Counted from the stretch's first letter, positions 17,066-27,591 are shown. The stretch is DNA of 64,000 nucleotides from Chimaeribacter coloradensis (GCF_002858715.1 NZ_PJZH01000002.1:62001-126000), one strand, 5' to 3'. The notes: generated by a model from the sequence alone, not told the origin. Made by a program: numbers and translations.

Positions 17066-18046
17066 TTAACGTTTCTTTTTCGGGTAAAGCTCGTTCCGGC
17101 TGTAAGGCTCTTTCTCGCCGGGGCGGCGGGTCTTCAGCAGCTTCAGGATCCAGGTGTACTGCTCCGGGTTCGGCCGCACCACGTTCTCCACTTCTTCGTT
17201 CATCCGGCGGGCGATGTACGGGTCATCGGCGTCGGCCAGGTCGTCCATCGGCGGGCGGATGTGGATGTCGAGGCGGCTTTCCGCCGCGTTATAGACCGGG
17301 AACAGCGGCACAATCGAGGCACGGCAGACTTTCATCAGCCGCCCGACCGCCGGCAGCGTGGCCTTGTAGGTGGCGAAGAAATCCACGAATTCACTGTGTT
17401 CCGCGCCGTGGTCCTGGTCCGGCAGGTAGTAGCCCCAGAAGCCTTTACGCACCGAGCTGATAAATGGCTTGATGCCGTCGTTGCGCGCATGGAGTTTCCC
17501 CCCGAAGCGCAACCGCACACTGTTCCACAAATAGTCCACCAGCGGGTTGCTCTGATTGTGGAACATGCCGGCCACCGGCTTGCCTTCTGCCGCCAGCAGC
17601 ATCGCCGGAATATCGATGGCCCAGCCGTGCGGCACCAGCAGGATGATGTTTTTACCTTCGGCGTGCAGGCGGTCCAGCACCTCGCGGCCGTGCCAGTGGA
17701 TACGATCCTGCACCCTGGCCGGGGTACGGCAGGCGACTTCCGCCATCAGCACCATCGATTGCGGCGCGGTGGCGAACATCTGGTCAATAATCTGTTCACG
17801 TTCCGCTTCAGACAACTCAGGCATGCAATAGAGCAGGTTGATCTGGGCACGGCGGCGGGCGCTGCGGGCATATTTACCGGCCAGCTTGCCGATTTTGCCC
17901 AGTAACGGGTCACGGACGCGCGGCGGCACATAACCCAGCGCCGCCATTACCCCGGTGCCCAGCCAGACGCCCCAGTAACGCGGATGGTAAAACGCTTTCT
18001 GGAACTGCGGAATGAACTCCGCGGTCGATTTATTCTCTGTTTGCAT
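17066..18046 (-). CDS. lpxM: Lipid A myristoyltransferase LpxM (MsbB)
   Basis: 326 residues from the ATG at 18046; a TTG four codons upstream is less likely. Lauroyl/myristoyl acyltransferase family with the HX4D catalytic motif in VPHGWAIDIP, plus RFGGKLHARNDGIKPFI and GYYLPDQDHG. It adds the secondary myristoyl chain to Kdo2-lipid A at the inner membrane, following LpxL. It lies downstream of mepM on the same strand, as in E. coli. Confidence 0.96.
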   Translation of the reverse strand: MQTENKSTAEFIPQFQKAFYHPRYWGVWLGTGVMAALGYVPPRVRDPLLGKIGKLAGKYARSARRRAQINLLYCMPELSEAEREQIIDQMFATAPQSMVLMAEVACRTPARVQDRIHWHGREVLDRLHAEGKNIILLVPHGWAIDIPAMLLAAEGKPVAGMFHNQSNPLVDYLWNSVRLRFGGKLHARNDGIKPFISSVRKGFWGYYLPDQDHGAEHSEFVDFFATYKATLPAVGRLMKVCRASIVPLFPVYNAAESRLDIHIRPPMDDLADADDPYIARRMNEEVENVVRPNPEQYTWILKLLKTRRPGEKEPYSRNELYPKKKR

Positions 18047-18176
18047 GCGAAAACTCAATGTCTTTTCAATCGGCTAATGATAATTGCGGTGAGAATTTTT
18101 GCAATCTACCTTCGCGACATCAAAAAGGCCCCGCGCCGCCGGCACGATCACCGGCAGGCGAAATGAAATTGTGAAA

Positions 18177-18200
18177 GCCGCAGGGTGAAATGCCTGCGGC
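18177..18200 (-). terminator. Hairpin after mepM, possible terminator
   Basis: GCCGCAGG and CCTGCGGC form an 8-base-pair stem 15 bases beyond the mepM stop. On the minus strand it is followed by a broken T-rich tract (TTTCACAATTT), so termination may be partial. Confidence 0.45.
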
Positions 18201-18214
18201 AAATGAAATGGCGG

Positions 18215-19531
18215 TTAATCCAGCTGCAACTGCGGGATCACCTCTTTGGCGGTGGCTAGGTAATCCGTACGATCCTTGCCGCTCAGCCCTTCAGAGCGCG
18301 GCAGCTTGGCGTAGAGGGGGTTCACCGCCTGCTGGTTAATCCAGATTTCATAATGCAGGTGCGGGCCGGTGGAGCGGCCGGTGTTGCCGGAGAGCGCAAT
18401 GCGGTCACCGCGTTTCACTTTCTGGCCCGGTTTCACCAGGATTTTGCGCAGGTGCATGTAGCGGGTCATGTACTGGCGGCCGTGGCGGATGGCCACGTAG
18501 TTGCCTGCCCCGCCGCTGCGTTTGGCGACCACCACTTCACCGTCACCCACTGCCAGCACCGGGGTGCCGACCGGCATGGCGAAATCCACCCCTTTGTGCG
18601 GTGCGATGCGGCCGGTCACCGGGTTGGTGCGGCGCGGGTTGAAGTTGGAGGAGACGCGGAACTGTTTCACCGTCGGGAAACGCATAAAGCCGCGCGCCAG
18701 GCCGGAACCCTGGCGATCGTAGAATTTGCCGTCCTCGGCGCGGATGGCGTAGTAATCTTTGCCGCCGCTGCGCATCCGGACGCCAAGCAGCTGGCTCTGT
18801 TCGCTTTTGCCCTCGAAATTCTCCCGGGACATCAGCACCGCGAACTGGTCGCCTTTACGCAGCTTTTTGAAATCGAGCTGCCATTGCAGCGCTTTGGTCA
18901 CCGCGCTGATGTCGCTGCTGCTCAGGCCGGCGGCGCGGGCGCTGCCGACAAAGCTGCCGTCCAGGCGGCCGGTGATGACGCTGTTCTGCCACTCGCCCTG
19001 CTGGGTCTGAACCGAGGCTTTGAACCCGGTGGGGGTGCGGTCGTAGGTGCGGGTTTCGCGGCGGGACATCTCCCAGGTGAGGCGTTGCAGATCGCCGTCA
19101 TTGGTGAGCGTCCAGGAGAGCTGCTGGCCCACTTTCAGGTTACGCAGCTCGCTGTTCTGCTGGGCCAGCACCGAGATGTCAGCCATCTCGATGCCGTACT
19201 GGGTGAGGATACTGCTGAGGGTGTCGCCGGTCGAGACCACGTACTCATGCACGCCCTGCTCGCCTTCGACTTTTTCATCAATTTCATCCTGCGGGATGTC
19301 ATCTTCCGGGGCGGGCTGGTCAATCGGCTCGCTGGCTTCCGGCAGCAGGGAGCGGAGCTGTTCGGCATCCAGCTCCACATTCCGCACGATCGGGTTCTGC
19401 TCAGGGTGGTAAACAAAAGGCCGCCAGACAGCGACGGCCAGTGTAACAACAGTAAGCGACCCCAGCATAACCCGGTGGGGACGCGGTAAGTTGTTGTATG
19501 CCAAGGCAATAGCGCGGGCTAGTTGCTGCAC
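18215..19531 (-). CDS. mepM: Murein DD-endopeptidase MepM
   Basis: 438 residues with a GTG start at 19531 behind AGAGGA (E. coli 440). A membrane anchor at about 20-36 is followed by a LysM domain at about 94-142 (VHEYVVSTGDTLSSIL) and a C-terminal M23 peptidase with HKGVDFAMPVG and the HLH of TGPHLHYEIW, the zinc ligands. It cuts D-Ala-mDAP crosslinks so new glycan strands can be inserted. It lies directly after znuA on the same strand with only 19 bases between, so it probably shares the Zur-controlled transcript, fitting a zinc enzyme. Confidence 0.97.
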   Translation of the reverse strand: MQQLARAIALAYNNLPRPHRVMLGSLTVVTLAVAVWRPFVYHPEQNPIVRNVELDAEQLRSLLPEASEPIDQPAPEDDIPQDEIDEKVEGEQGVHEYVVSTGDTLSSILTQYGIEMADISVLAQQNSELRNLKVGQQLSWTLTNDGDLQRLTWEMSRRETRTYDRTPTGFKASVQTQQGEWQNSVITGRLDGSFVGSARAAGLSSSDISAVTKALQWQLDFKKLRKGDQFAVLMSRENFEGKSEQSQLLGVRMRSGGKDYYAIRAEDGKFYDRQGSGLARGFMRFPTVKQFRVSSNFNPRRTNPVTGRIAPHKGVDFAMPVGTPVLAVGDGEVVVAKRSGGAGNYVAIRHGRQYMTRYMHLRKILVKPGQKVKRGDRIALSGNTGRSTGPHLHYEIWINQQAVNPLYAKLPRSEGLSGKDRTDYLATAKEVIPQLQLD

Positions 19532-19550
19532 GTGATGTTATCCTCTGATT

Positions 19551-20519
19551 TTACTTCAGGCAGCTCACGTACTGGTTGGCTATCTGTGACAGGAACGTCA
19601 TGTAGCTCGTTTTCCCCAGTGGCAGCCCGGTGCCAAGCGGATCAAGGGTGCCCATCCGGACACCGGTCCCTTGCGCAACGGCTGCAATGACGGCTGGCCT
19701 GAATTGTGGTTCAGCGAAAACGCAGACCGCTTTACGCTCAACCAGCTCTGTTCGAATGTGATGTAAACGCTGCGCGCCGGGCTGTATTTCCGGGTTGACC
19801 GTGAAGTACCCCAACGGGCTCAGGCCAAACTGTTTTTCGAAGTACGTGTACGCATCATGAAAAACGAAATACCCCTTGTTTTGCGCAGGCGTCAGCATAG
19901 TAGCAATATTTTGCTGGCTTTGCGCGAGGTTAAGCTCGAAGTCGCGCAGATTCGCGTCTAATTTGTCCTTATTTTGCGGCATGAGTTCCATTAATTTGTC
20001 ATGAATTGCAACAGCCGCCTGTTTTGCAATCGCCGGAGAGAGCCAGAGGTGCATATTGTATTCACCATGATGGTGATCTTCGTCATGGTCATGCGCATGA
20101 TTTTCTGCTGCTTCTCCCGCGTGATCCGCCGCTTCTTCGCCATGCTCATCATGATCGTGCTCACCGCGCAATAACAGCGGTTTTACTGTCGGCAACGCCG
20201 CCAGGGACAACTGCCGCTCTGCCGGTTGCTGGGCCAGGGATTTGGTCATAAAGGCTTCCATCTCCGGGCCTACCCAGACCACCAGATCGGCCTTTTTGAT
20301 GCGCAGCACATCGGTCGGCCGCAGCGCATAATCGTGCTCGGACGCGCCATCCGGCAGCAGTACTTCCGTGGGGGTGACGCCATCTGCAATAGCCGCGGCA
20401 ATAAAGCCCAGCGGGCGCACGGAAGTGACCACCGCCGCCTCAGCACTGTGCAGAGAAGCAGCAACCGTCATGGCTGCACCAAAAAGGGCACACGGCAGCC
20501 AGCGCTTTTTTTGTATCAT
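19551..20519 (-). CDS. znuA: Periplasmic zinc-binding protein ZnuA
   Basis: 322 residues. Signal peptide of about 28 residues ending AEA. Zinc ligands lie in EHDY (His 62), MHLWLSP and VFHDAY. A His/Asp/Glu-rich charged loop of about 30 residues (121-151) with many HD pairs precedes the second ligand, typical of ZnuA and thought to help capture or sense zinc. Two C-terminal cysteines can form the usual disulfide. It delivers Zn2+ to ZnuB/ZnuC, encoded divergently across a Zur box. Confidence 0.96.
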   Translation of the reverse strand: MIQKKRWLPCALFGAAMTVAASLHSAEAAVVTSVRPLGFIAAAIADGVTPTEVLLPDGASEHDYALRPTDVLRIKKADLVVWVGPEMEAFMTKSLAQQPAERQLSLAALPTVKPLLLRGEHDHDEHGEEAADHAGEAAENHAHDHDEDHHHGEYNMHLWLSPAIAKQAAVAIHDKLMELMPQNKDKLDANLRDFELNLAQSQQNIATMLTPAQNKGYFVFHDAYTYFEKQFGLSPLGYFTVNPEIQPGAQRLHHIRTELVERKAVCVFAEPQFRPAVIAAVAQGTGVRMGTLDPLGTGLPLGKTSYMTFLSQIANQYVSCLK

Positions 20520-20547
20520 AATGAGTTATCTCGTCGTTTTATTTTGT

Positions 20548-20570
20548 GAAACGTAATATTATAACATTCG
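20548..20570. promoter_or_regulatory. Zur box in the znuA-znuC intergenic region
   Basis: A 23-base near-palindrome beginning GAAACGTAATATT and ending ATAACATTCG. It matches the enterobacterial Zur operator layout (GAAATGTTAT and its inverted partner) with few changes. It is centred in the 76-base divergent promoter region and should repress both znuA(mepM) and znuCB when zinc is sufficient. Confidence 0.85.
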
Positions 20571-20595
20571 AATTTTACTGCAAGACGTAATCACT

Positions 20596-21369
20596 ATGTC
20601 CACATTAGTCACCCTGGAGAACGTGTCGGTGCGCTTCGGCAACCGGCGGGTTCTCTCTGACATCTCGCTCGCGCTGCAACCGGGGCGGATATTGACCCTG
20701 CTCGGCCCGAACGGGGCCGGAAAATCGACGCTGGTTCGCGTGGTGCTCGGCCTGATCGCCCCGGACAGCGGCACGCTGACGCAGCAGCCCGGCCTGCGCA
20801 TCGGTTATGTGCCGCAGAAACTGCACCTGGATGCCACGCTGCCGCTCACCGTCAGCCGCTTTATGCGCCTGAAACCGGGGGTGAAAAAGGCGGATATTCT
20901 GCCTGCCCTCCAACGGGTAAAGGCGGCCCACCTGCAACACCAGCCGATGCAGAAGCTCTCCGGCGGGGAAACCCAGCGGGTGCTGCTGGCGCGGGCGCTG
21001 CTCAACCGGCCGCAACTGCTGGTACTGGACGAGCCGACGCAAGGGGTTGACGTCAATGGCCAGCTGGCGCTGTATGATCTCATCGACCAGTTGCGCAAAG
21101 AGCTGGGCTGCGCGGTGCTGATGGTCTCCCATGACCTGCACCTGGTGATGGCGAAAACCGATGATGTGCTCTGCCTCAACCAGCACATCTGCTGCTCCGG
21201 CACGCCGGAAGTGGTGTCGATGCACCCGGAATTTATCGCCATGTTCGGCAACCACGGCGCGCAACAGCTGGCGATCTACCGCCACCACCATAACCACCGC
21301 CACGATTTACAGGGCCGTATCGTGCTGAAAAGCCAGACAGCCCCGCACCCAGGGAAACGTGAAGCATGA
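20596..21369 (+). CDS. znuC: Zinc ABC transporter ATP-binding protein ZnuC
   Basis: 257 residues. ABC ATPase with Walker [10 protein letters not shown] at about 37-45, signature LSGGETQR, Walker [11 protein letters not shown] and the switch histidine in VSHDLHLVM. It powers zinc import through ZnuB. The C-terminus is His-rich ([10 protein letters not shown]), as is common in ZnuC. Its TGA overlaps the znuB ATG (ATGA). The start at 20596 has no strong ribosome site but fits family length. Confidence 0.96.
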   Translation: MSTLVTLENVSVRFGNRRVLSDISLALQPGRILTLLGPNGAGKSTLVRVVLGLIAPDSGTLTQQPGLRIGYVPQKLHLDATLPLTVSRFMRLKPGVKKADILPALQRVKAAHLQHQPMQKLSGGETQRVLLARALLNRPQLLVLDEPTQGVDVNGQLALYDLIDQLRKELGCAVLMVSHDLHLVMAKTDDVLCLNQHICCSGTPEVVSMHPEFIAMFGNHGAQQLAIYRHHHNHRHDLQGRIVLKSQTAPHPGKREA

Positions 21370-22151
21370 TTGAACTGCTGTTACCCGGCTGGCTGGCCGG
21401 GGTATTGCTGGCGGCTGCGGCCGGGCCGCTCGGCTCGTTCGTGGTGTGGCGGCGCATGTCCTATTTCGGCGATACGCTGGCCCACGCCTCGCTGCTGGGC
21501 GTGGCCTTTGGCCTGCTGTTCAACGTGAACCCGTTTTATGCGGTGATCGCCGTGACGCTGGTGCTGGCGCTGGCGCTGGTCTGGCTGGAGCGCAAACCGC
21601 ACCTGGCGGTGGACACCCTGCTCGGCATCCTGGCGCACAGCGCGCTGTCGCTGGGGCTGGTGGTGGTCAGTCTGATGTCCAACGTCCGGGTCGATCTGAT
21701 GGCCTACCTGTTCGGTGACCTGCTCTCGGTGACGCTGAGCGACATCTGGATGATTGGTGCCGGTGTGGTGGTGGTGCTGGCGGTGCTGTGCTGGCAGTGG
21801 CGCGCCCTGCTCTCGATGACCATCAGCCCGGAGCTGGCGCATGTGGACGGCGTTAACCTGCAACGGGTGCGGATTGTGCTGATGCTGGTGACGGCGCTGA
21901 CCATCGGGCTGGCGATGAAATTCGTCGGGGCGCTGATTATCACCTCGCTGCTGATTATCCCGGCTGCCACGGCGCGCCGTTTTGCCCGCACGCCGGAGCA
22001 GATGGCGGCGGTGGCAATGGGCGTCGGGGTGCTGGCCGTGACCGGCGGCCTGGCTTTCTCCGCAGTGTATGACACGCCAGCCGGGCCGTCGGTGGTGCTC
22101 TGCGCCGCCCTGCTGTTCCTGCTGAGCCTGAACAAAAAGCAGCCCGCCTGA
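21366..22151 (+). CDS. znuB: Zinc ABC transporter permease ZnuB
   Basis: 261 residues, about 7-8 membrane helices, ABC-3 family of metal permeases. [17 protein letters not shown] near residues 29-45 and the [21 protein letters not shown] region are conserved. It forms the inner membrane channel of ZnuABC. Coupled to znuC by a 4-base overlap and closed by a strong terminator. Confidence 0.96.
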   Translation: MIELLLPGWLAGVLLAAAAGPLGSFVVWRRMSYFGDTLAHASLLGVAFGLLFNVNPFYAVIAVTLVLALALVWLERKPHLAVDTLLGILAHSALSLGLVVVSLMSNVRVDLMAYLFGDLLSVTLSDIWMIGAGVVVVLAVLCWQWRALLSMTISPELAHVDGVNLQRVRIVLMLVTALTIGLAMKFVGALIITSLLIIPAATARRFARTPEQMAAVAMGVGVLAVTGGLAFSAVYDTPAGPSVVLCAALLFLLSLNKKQPA

Positions 22152-22180
22152 CCGGCGGCACGTCATTGATAACCGATGTG

Positions 22181-22208
22181 AAAAAGGAGCCTGGCGGCTC
22201 CTTTTTTT
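22181..22208. terminator. Bidirectional terminator between znuB and ruvB
   Basis: GGAGCC-TGGC-GGCTCC stem preceded by five A and followed by seven T, between convergent genes. Confidence 0.9.
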
Positions 22209-22227
22209 ATTATTTCACTTTTCCCGT

Positions 22228-23232
22228 TTACTCCGGGCGGTCTATCCCGAAGTGGCGGTACGCATGGAGGGTGGCGATGCGGCCGCGCGGCGTGCGCTGG
22301 ATAAAGCCCTGCTGGATCAGGAACGGCTCCAGCACATCCTCGATGGTTTCCCGCTCTTCACCGATGGCCGCCGCCAGGTTATCCAGCCCGACCGGGCCGC
22401 CGGTAAACTTATCGATGATCGCCAGCAGCAGCTTGCGGTCCATGAAGTCAAAGCCTTCCGCATCCACATCCAGCATGTCCAGCGCCTTGTTGGCGACGTT
22501 GCCGTCAATGTTGCCGTCGGAGCGCACTTCGGCAAAGTCCCGCACCCGGCGCAGCAGGCGGTTGGCGATACGCGGGGTGCCGCGGGCGCGGCGGGCGATC
22601 TGGTGCGCGCCCTCGTCTGACAGCGACAGCCCCAGGCAATTGGCGCTGCGGCCGACGATGTGCTGCAAATCCGCCACCTGATAGAACTCCAGCCGCTGCA
22701 CAATGCCGAAGCGGTCACGCAGCGGCGAGGTCAGGGAGCCGGCGCGGGTGGTGGCCCCGACCAGCGTAAAGGGCGGCAGATCCAGCTTGATGGAGCGTGC
22801 GGCCGGGCCTTCGCCGATCATGATGTCGAGCTGGTAATCCTCCATCGCCGGGTAGAGCACCTCCTCGACCGCCGGGGAGAGCCGGTGAATTTCATCAATA
22901 AACAGCACGTCGTGCGGCTCAAGGTTGGTGAGCATCGCCGCCAGATCGCCCGCTTTTTCCAGCACCGGGCCGGAGGTGGTGCGCAGGTTCACGCCCATCT
23001 CGTTGGCCACGATATTGGCCAGCGTGGTTTTGCCCAGCCCCGGCGGGCCGAAAATCAGCAGGTGATCCAGGGCATCGCCGCGCTGGCGCGCCGCCTGGAT
23101 GAAGATCTCCATCTGCTCGCGCACGTGGGGCTGGCCCACATATTCATTGAGCAGTTTGGGGCGGATGGCCCGGTCAATAATCTCTTCTTCATTGATCACA
23201 GCGGAGGAGATCAGACGATCGGCTTCAATCAT
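22228..23232 (-). CDS. ruvB: Holliday junction branch migration motor RuvB
   Basis: 334 residues, start ATG at 23232 behind GAGG. AAA+ ATPase: Walker [10 protein letters not shown] at about 62-70, Walker [10 protein letters not shown], sensor and arginine-finger regions [16 protein letters not shown], and a C-terminal winged helix with RTPRGR. Two hexameric RuvB rings pull DNA through the RuvA-bound junction. Encoded 8 bases after ruvA, as an operon under a LexA box. Confidence 0.98.
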   Translation of the reverse strand: MIEADRLISSAVINEEEIIDRAIRPKLLNEYVGQPHVREQMEIFIQAARQRGDALDHLLIFGPPGLGKTTLANIVANEMGVNLRTTSGPVLEKAGDLAAMLTNLEPHDVLFIDEIHRLSPAVEEVLYPAMEDYQLDIMIGEGPAARSIKLDLPPFTLVGATTRAGSLTSPLRDRFGIVQRLEFYQVADLQHIVGRSANCLGLSLSDEGAHQIARRARGTPRIANRLLRRVRDFAEVRSDGNIDGNVANKALDMLDVDAEGFDFMDRKLLLAIIDKFTGGPVGLDNLAAAIGEERETIEDVLEPFLIQQGFIQRTPRGRIATLHAYRHFGIDRPE

Positions 23233-23240
23233 GGTTTACC

Positions 23241-23855
23241 TCACAGCGCGGCGCGCAGGGCGTCACGGATCAATGTTTCGCAATCAGCACCCGGTTTGGC
23301 GGCTTTGCTGACCAGGCGGCTCGCTTCCTGCGGCTTGTAACCCAGCGCCACCAGCGCCGAGACCGCCTCGGACTCCGCATCCGCTTCCTGGCGCGCCTCT
23401 TCCGCCTGCGGCAGCGTGATGTCGCTGACGCTGTTGAACAGATCGCCGTTCAGCCCCTTGAAGCGGTCTTTCATCTCCACCACCAGCCGTTCGGCGGTTT
23501 TCTTGCCCACGCCCGGCAGTTTCACCAGCGCGGTGATCTCCTCTTTCTCCACCGCGCGCACAAACTGCTGCGCCGACATGCCGGAGAGGATCGCCAGCGC
23601 CAGCTTCGGCCCGACGCCGTTGACCTTAATCAGCTCGCGGAACAGCGCCCGCTCCTGCTTGTCATTAAAGCCGTAAAGCAACTGGGCATCTTCGCGCACG
23701 ATAAACTGGGTGAAGAGGATGGCTTCCTGCCCCAGCTCCGGCAACTCGTAGAAACAGGTCATCGGCATATGCACTTCATACCCTACGCCCTGCGTTTCCA
23801 GCAGCACCAGCGGTGGCTGCTTCTCCAGAATAACTCCCCTGAGACGACCGATCAC
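23241..23855 (-). CDS. ruvA: Holliday junction recognition protein RuvA
   Basis: 204 residues with a GTG start at 23855 (GGGGAAG upstream), giving the family N-terminus [19 protein letters not shown]; an upstream ATG would add 17 unrelated residues. Domain I OB-fold, domain II helix-hairpin-helix repeats with [13 protein letters not shown] and [12 protein letters not shown], and domain [15 protein letters not shown], which contacts RuvB. Tetramers hold the junction in square-planar form. A LexA-box palindrome lies 100 bases upstream. Confidence 0.97.
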   Translation of the reverse strand: MIGRLRGVILEKQPPLVLLETQGVGYEVHMPMTCFYELPELGQEAILFTQFIVREDAQLLYGFNDKQERALFRELIKVNGVGPKLALAILSGMSAQQFVRAVEKEEITALVKLPGVGKKTAERLVVEMKDRFKGLNGDLFNSVSDITLPQAEEARQEADAESEAVSALVALGYKPQEASRLVSKAAKPGADCETLIRDALRAAL

Positions 23856-23946
23856 ACTCTTCCCCTTCGCAAAAATGCCTGCCGCCGCGCCCGGTTTGCC
23901 GGGCATGGCGCAGAGCCGGAATAACTAACTGCGCTGTTTATAACAT

Positions 23947-23973
23947 AAAAAAGGCTGGATGAATATCCAGCCT
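23947..23973 (-). terminator. Terminator of ruvC that contains a LexA box
   Basis: AGGCTGGAT-GAAT-ATCCAGCCT forms a 9-base-pair stem followed, on the minus strand, by six T. It ends the ruvC transcript. Within it, 23955-23970 reads CTGGATGAATATCCAG, a CTG-N10-CAG LexA site placed upstream of ruvAB, so one palindrome appears to serve as RNA terminator and DNA operator. Confidence 0.85.
23955..23970. promoter_or_regulatory. SOS (LexA) box for ruvAB
   Basis: CTGGATGAATATCCAG fits CTG-N10-CAG and closely resembles the SOS box I recall at E. coli ruvA. It is 100 bases before the ruvA start. Confidence 0.75.
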
Positions 23974-23977
23974 GTGG

Positions 23978-24499
23978 TCAGCGTAACCTGCCGCGCGCCA
24001 GCTGAAGCCTGTCGCTGCTCATCTTAAGCGCATTCTGGCTCAGATGGCAGTGGGTAATGGCGATCGCCAGCGCATCCGCGGCATCGGCCTGCGGGTTGGC
24101 GGGCAGCTTGAGCAGCGAGCGCACCATATGCTGCACCTGGCTTTTTTCCGCTGCCCCGGTGCCGACCACCGTCTGCTTCACCTGCCGCGCGGCATACTCA
24201 AACACCGGCAGATCATGGTTGACGGCCGCGACAATCGCCACGCCGCGCGCCTGGCCGAGCTTCAGCGCCGAGTCGGCGTTTTTCGCCATAAAGACCTGTT
24301 CTATTGCGAAAAAATCGGGCTGGAACTGGGTGATGATTTCACAGACCCCCGCGTAGATAAGCTTCAGGCGGCCGGGCAGATCGTCCACCTTGGTGCGGAT
24401 ACAGCCGCTGCCGAGGTAGCTGAGCTGGCGGCCCTGCTGGCGGATAACGCCATAGCCGGTAATGCGTGAACCGGGATCGATACCCAGAATAATGGCCAT
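23978..24499 (-). CDS. ruvC: Holliday junction resolvase RuvC
   Basis: 173 residues from the ATG at 24499; the frame extends upstream to 24571 but [17 protein letters not shown] is the family N-terminus. The RNase H-like fold supplies four acidic residues: Asp 7 in GIDPG, the Glu of FAIEQVF, and the two Asp of DAADALAIA. It makes paired nicks in the junction bound by RuvAB. Located after yebC on the same strand, as in E. coli. No strong ribosome site is visible. Confidence 0.97.
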   Translation of the reverse strand: MAIILGIDPGSRITGYGVIRQQGRQLSYLGSGCIRTKVDDLPGRLKLIYAGVCEIITQFQPDFFAIEQVFMAKNADSALKLGQARGVAIVAAVNHDLPVFEYAARQVKQTVVGTGAAEKSQVQHMVRSLLKLPANPQADAADALAIAITHCHLSQNALKMSSDRLQLARGRLR

Positions 24500-24541
24500 A
24501 AATGTGGGGTCGCCCTGTCGGGGTGCGGCTGCACCCGGCTT

Positions 24542-24571
24542 AAAAAAAGATGCCGGACAAGCGTCCGGCAT
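24542..24571 (-). terminator. Terminator of yebC
   Basis: ATGCCGGAC-AAGC-GTCCGGCAT stem followed on the minus strand by seven T, 28 bases beyond the yebC stop. It isolates yebC from ruvC. Confidence 0.88.
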
Positions 24572-24598
24572 CGGGTCGTGCTGCGGGCGGGCGGTCGC

Positions 24599-25342
24599 TT
24601 ACAGCGTCGCGGCCACTTCGTCGGAAATTTCACCGTTATGGTAAACTTCCTGCACGTCGTCACAATCTTCGAGCATGTCGATCAGGCGCAGCAGCTTCGG
24701 CGCGGTCTCGGCATCCATGTCCGCTTTGGTGGACGGAATCATTGAGACTTCAGCCGCCTCGGCTTTGAAACCGGCCGCTTCCAGCGCGTCACGCACCTCG
24801 CCCAGGCTCTCCCAGGCGGTGAAGACATCAATCGCGCCGTCATCGTAACCGACGATATCTTCTGCGCCCGCTTCCAGGGCCGCTTCCATCACGGTGTCTT
24901 CATCCAGACCCGGTGCGAAGGAGATCACCCCTTTGCGGGTAAAGAGATAGGCCACGGAGCCATCGGTGCCGAGGTTGCCGCCGCTCTTGGTAAAGGCGTG
25001 GCGCACTTCGGACACGGTACGGTTGCGGTTGTCGCTCAGGCACTCCACCATCACGGCAGTGCCGCCGGGGCCGTAGCCCTCATAGACGATGGTTTCCATG
25101 TTGCTGTCATCTTCACCGCCCACGCCGCGCGCAATCGCGCGGTTCAGCGTGTCACGGGTCATGTTGTTGGACAGCGCCTTATCGATGGCGGCGCGCAGGC
25201 GTGGGTTGGACGCCGGGTCGCCCCCGCCCAGTTTGGCCGCTGTCACCAGCTCACGGATGATCTTGGTGAAGATTTTACCGCGTTTGGCATCCTGTGCCGC
25301 TTTGCGGTGTTTTGTGTTGGCCCATTTACTGTGACCTGCCAT
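24599..25342 (-). CDS. yebC: YebC/PmpR-family protein
   Basis: 247 residues (E. coli 246) from the ATG at 25342 with GGAGA upstream; a Met four codons earlier is possible. The conserved N-terminus [22 protein letters not shown], here split for length, and [14 protein letters not shown] identify the TACO1/YebC family. Members have been described as transcription factors and, more recently, as translation factors that relieve stalling; the role here is not settled. It lies between nudB and ruvC. Confidence 0.95.
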   Translation of the reverse strand: MAGHSKWANTKHRKAAQDAKRGKIFTKIIRELVTAAKLGGGDPASNPRLRAAIDKALSNNMTRDTLNRAIARGVGGEDDSNMETIVYEGYGPGGTAVMVECLSDNRNRTVSEVRHAFTKSGGNLGTDGSVAYLFTRKGVISFAPGLDEDTVMEAALEAGAEDIVGYDDGAIDVFTAWESLGEVRDALEAAGFKAEAAEVSMIPSTKADMDAETAPKLLRLIDMLEDCDDVQEVYHNGEISDEVAATL

Positions 25343-25363
25343 AAGCATCTCCAAATAGTCTGT

Positions 25364-25807
25364 TCAGACTGAATAATTAACAAACTCTTCTATTGCCTGC
25401 CGGTTGCTCCACGACTTGGTCAGGGCAGCCGCCTCAGGGGCGGCCAGCCACCGGTAGGCATGGTGTTCCGTAATCACCACCTCACGCTGCGCAGGCAGCG
25501 CCAGGCAGAACCAGTGCTCCTGATTACGGGTCACCCCAGGGGCATAGCGGTGGCGCAGGTGCGGGAAGATTTCGAACTCGATGCAGCGCCGGCAATCCAC
25601 CAGCGGCAGGTTCTCCCCGGCAATATCGATGCCGGTTTCCTCCAGCACTTCGCGCTGCGCGGTATGCAGCGGCGGTTCGCCCTCTTCCAGGCTGCCGGTC
25701 ACCGACTGCCAGAAACCGGGGTCGTCCCGCCGCTGAAGCATCAGCACCCGGCCGGTAGACTGGGCGTAGATCACCACCAGCACCGACTCAGGGCGCTTAT
25801 AGCCCAT
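25364..25807 (-). CDS. nudB: Dihydroneopterin triphosphate diphosphatase NudB
   Basis: 147 residues. The Nudix box spans GSLEEGEPPLHTAQREV and LEETGI, about residues 38-60, with the metal-binding Glu pair. It removes pyrophosphate from dihydroneopterin triphosphate in folate synthesis. Its ATG overlaps the aspS TGA by one base (TGATG), and it ends 21 bases before yebC, so aspS-nudB-yebC likely share a transcript, the same order as in E. coli. Confidence 0.94.
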   Translation of the reverse strand: MGYKRPESVLVVIYAQSTGRVLMLQRRDDPGFWQSVTGSLEEGEPPLHTAQREVLEETGIDIAGENLPLVDCRRCIEFEIFPHLRHRYAPGVTRNQEHWFCLALPAQREVVITEHHAYRWLAAPEAAALTKSWSNRQAIEEFVNYSV

Positions 25808-27591
25808 CAGGCGTTCTCTGCGCTGTCATTGCCCTTCTTCACCACGCTGATCGCCAGCTCCTGCAGCGACGCCGGGTTGGCGAAGCTCGGCGCTTCCGTC
25901 ATCAGACAGGCAGCCGCGGTGGTTTTCGGGAAGGCAATCACGTCACGGATGTTGTCCGTGCCGGTCAGCAGCATCACCAGACGGTCAAGGCCAAAGGCCA
26001 GACCGGCGTGCGGCGGTGTGCCGTATTTCAGCGCATCCAGCAGGAAGCCGAACTTCTCGCGCTGCTCATGCTCGTTGATGCCCAGAATGCTGAACACCGT
26101 CTGCTGCATTTCGCTGCGGTGGATACGCACGGAACCGCCGCCCACTTCGTAGCCGTTCAGCACCATGTCATAGGCGTTGGCGATAGCGGCGGTCGGGTCC
26201 GCTTTCAGCGCGTCCGGCGTCATGTCACGCGGCGCGGTGAACGGGTGGTGCATCGCGGCCAGGCCGCCTTCCCCGTCCTCTTCGAACATCGGGAAGTCCA
26301 CCACCCACAGCGGCGCCCAGGTGCCTTCGCGGGTCAGCTTCAGGTCACGGCCCAGTTTCAGGCGCAGTGCACCCAGGGCATCGGTCACCACTTTGGCGCT
26401 GTCTGCGCCGAAGAACAGCATGTCGCCGTCGGTCGCGCCGGTGCGTTCCAGCAGGGCAGCCAGCACCTCTTCGCTGAGGAACTTGGCTACCGGGCTCTGC
26501 ACGCCTTCCAGCCCTTTCGCTGCCTCATTGACTTTAATATAAGCCAGCCCTTTCGCGCCGTAGATCTCAATGAATTTGCCGTATTCGTCAATCTGTTTAC
26601 GGCTCAGCTGGGCACCGCCCGGCACACGCAGGGCCGCCACACGGCCTTTGGCGTCGTTGGCCGGGCCGGAGAAGACTTTGAACTCGACATTTTTCAGCAG
26701 GTCGGCCACGTCCACCAGCTCCAGCGGGTTACGCAGGTCCGGCTTGTCAGAGCCGAAACGGCGCATCGCTTCGGCGAAGGTCATGATCGGGAACGCGCCC
26801 AGATCCACCCCTTTCACCTCCAGCCAGAGGTTGCGCACCATCTTCTCCATCAGTTCGCGCACCTGTTCTGCGCTCAGGAAAGAGGTTTCCACGTCGATCT
26901 GGGTGAATTCCGGCTGGCGGTCAGCGCGCAGGTCTTCATCACGGAAGCACTTCACGATCTGGTAGTAGCGGTCGAAGCCGGACATCATCAGCAGCTGCTT
27001 GAACAGCTGCGGGGATTGCGGCAGCGCATAGAATTTGCCCTTGTGCACGCGGCTCGGCACCAGGTAGTCACGCGCGCCTTCCGGCGTCGCTTTGGTCAGC
27101 ATCGGCGTTTCGATGTCGAGGAAGCCGTGGTCATCCATAAAGCGGCGCACGAAGCTGGTGATTTTGGCGCGCGCTTTCAGGCGGTCAGCCATCTCCGGGC
27201 GGCGCAGGTCGAGGTAGCGGTACTTGAGGCGCTGCTCTTCGCTGTTCACCTGGTTGGAGTCGAGCGGCAGCGGCTCAGCGCGGTTGATGATGTTGAGGCT
27301 GTGGGCAAACACTTCCACCCCGCCGGTCGCCATCTCTTTGTTAACCTGGCTCTCCGGGCGGGCGCGCACGGTGCCGGTTACCTGGATGCAGAACTCATTA
27401 CGCAGTTCTGAGGCCTGGGCGAAGGCGGCCTGGTGGTCCGGGTCGAAGAAGACCTGAACGATCCCTTCACGGTCGCGCATATCAATAAAGATCAAGCCAC
27501 CCAAATCGCGACGGCGGTTTACCCAACCACACAAGGTCACTTCCTGGCCCACATGGGACAGATTCAGCTGTCCGCAATATTCAGTACGCAT
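25807..27591 (-). CDS. aspS: Aspartyl-tRNA synthetase
   Basis: 594 residues, start ATG at 27591 with AAGGA upstream. Class II synthetase: an N-terminal OB-fold anticodon domain (about 1-105), motif 2 with [18 protein letters not shown], the GAD insertion domain typical of bacterial AspRS (about 290-420), and motif 3 [15 protein letters not shown]. It charges tRNA-Asp. First gene of the aspS-nudB-yebC group. Confidence 0.98.
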   Translation of the reverse strand: MRTEYCGQLNLSHVGQEVTLCGWVNRRRDLGGLIFIDMRDREGIVQVFFDPDHQAAFAQASELRNEFCIQVTGTVRARPESQVNKEMATGGVEVFAHSLNIINRAEPLPLDSNQVNSEEQRLKYRYLDLRRPEMADRLKARAKITSFVRRFMDDHGFLDIETPMLTKATPEGARDYLVPSRVHKGKFYALPQSPQLFKQLLMMSGFDRYYQIVKCFRDEDLRADRQPEFTQIDVETSFLSAEQVRELMEKMVRNLWLEVKGVDLGAFPIMTFAEAMRRFGSDKPDLRNPLELVDVADLLKNVEFKVFSGPANDAKGRVAALRVPGGAQLSRKQIDEYGKFIEIYGAKGLAYIKVNEAAKGLEGVQSPVAKFLSEEVLAALLERTGATDGDMLFFGADSAKVVTDALGALRLKLGRDLKLTREGTWAPLWVVDFPMFEEDGEGGLAAMHHPFTAPRDMTPDALKADPTAAIANAYDMVLNGYEVGGGSVRIHRSEMQQTVFSILGINEHEQREKFGFLLDALKYGTPPHAGLAFGLDRLVMLLTGTDNIRDVIAFPKTTAAACLMTEAPSFANPASLQELAISVVKKGNDSAENA

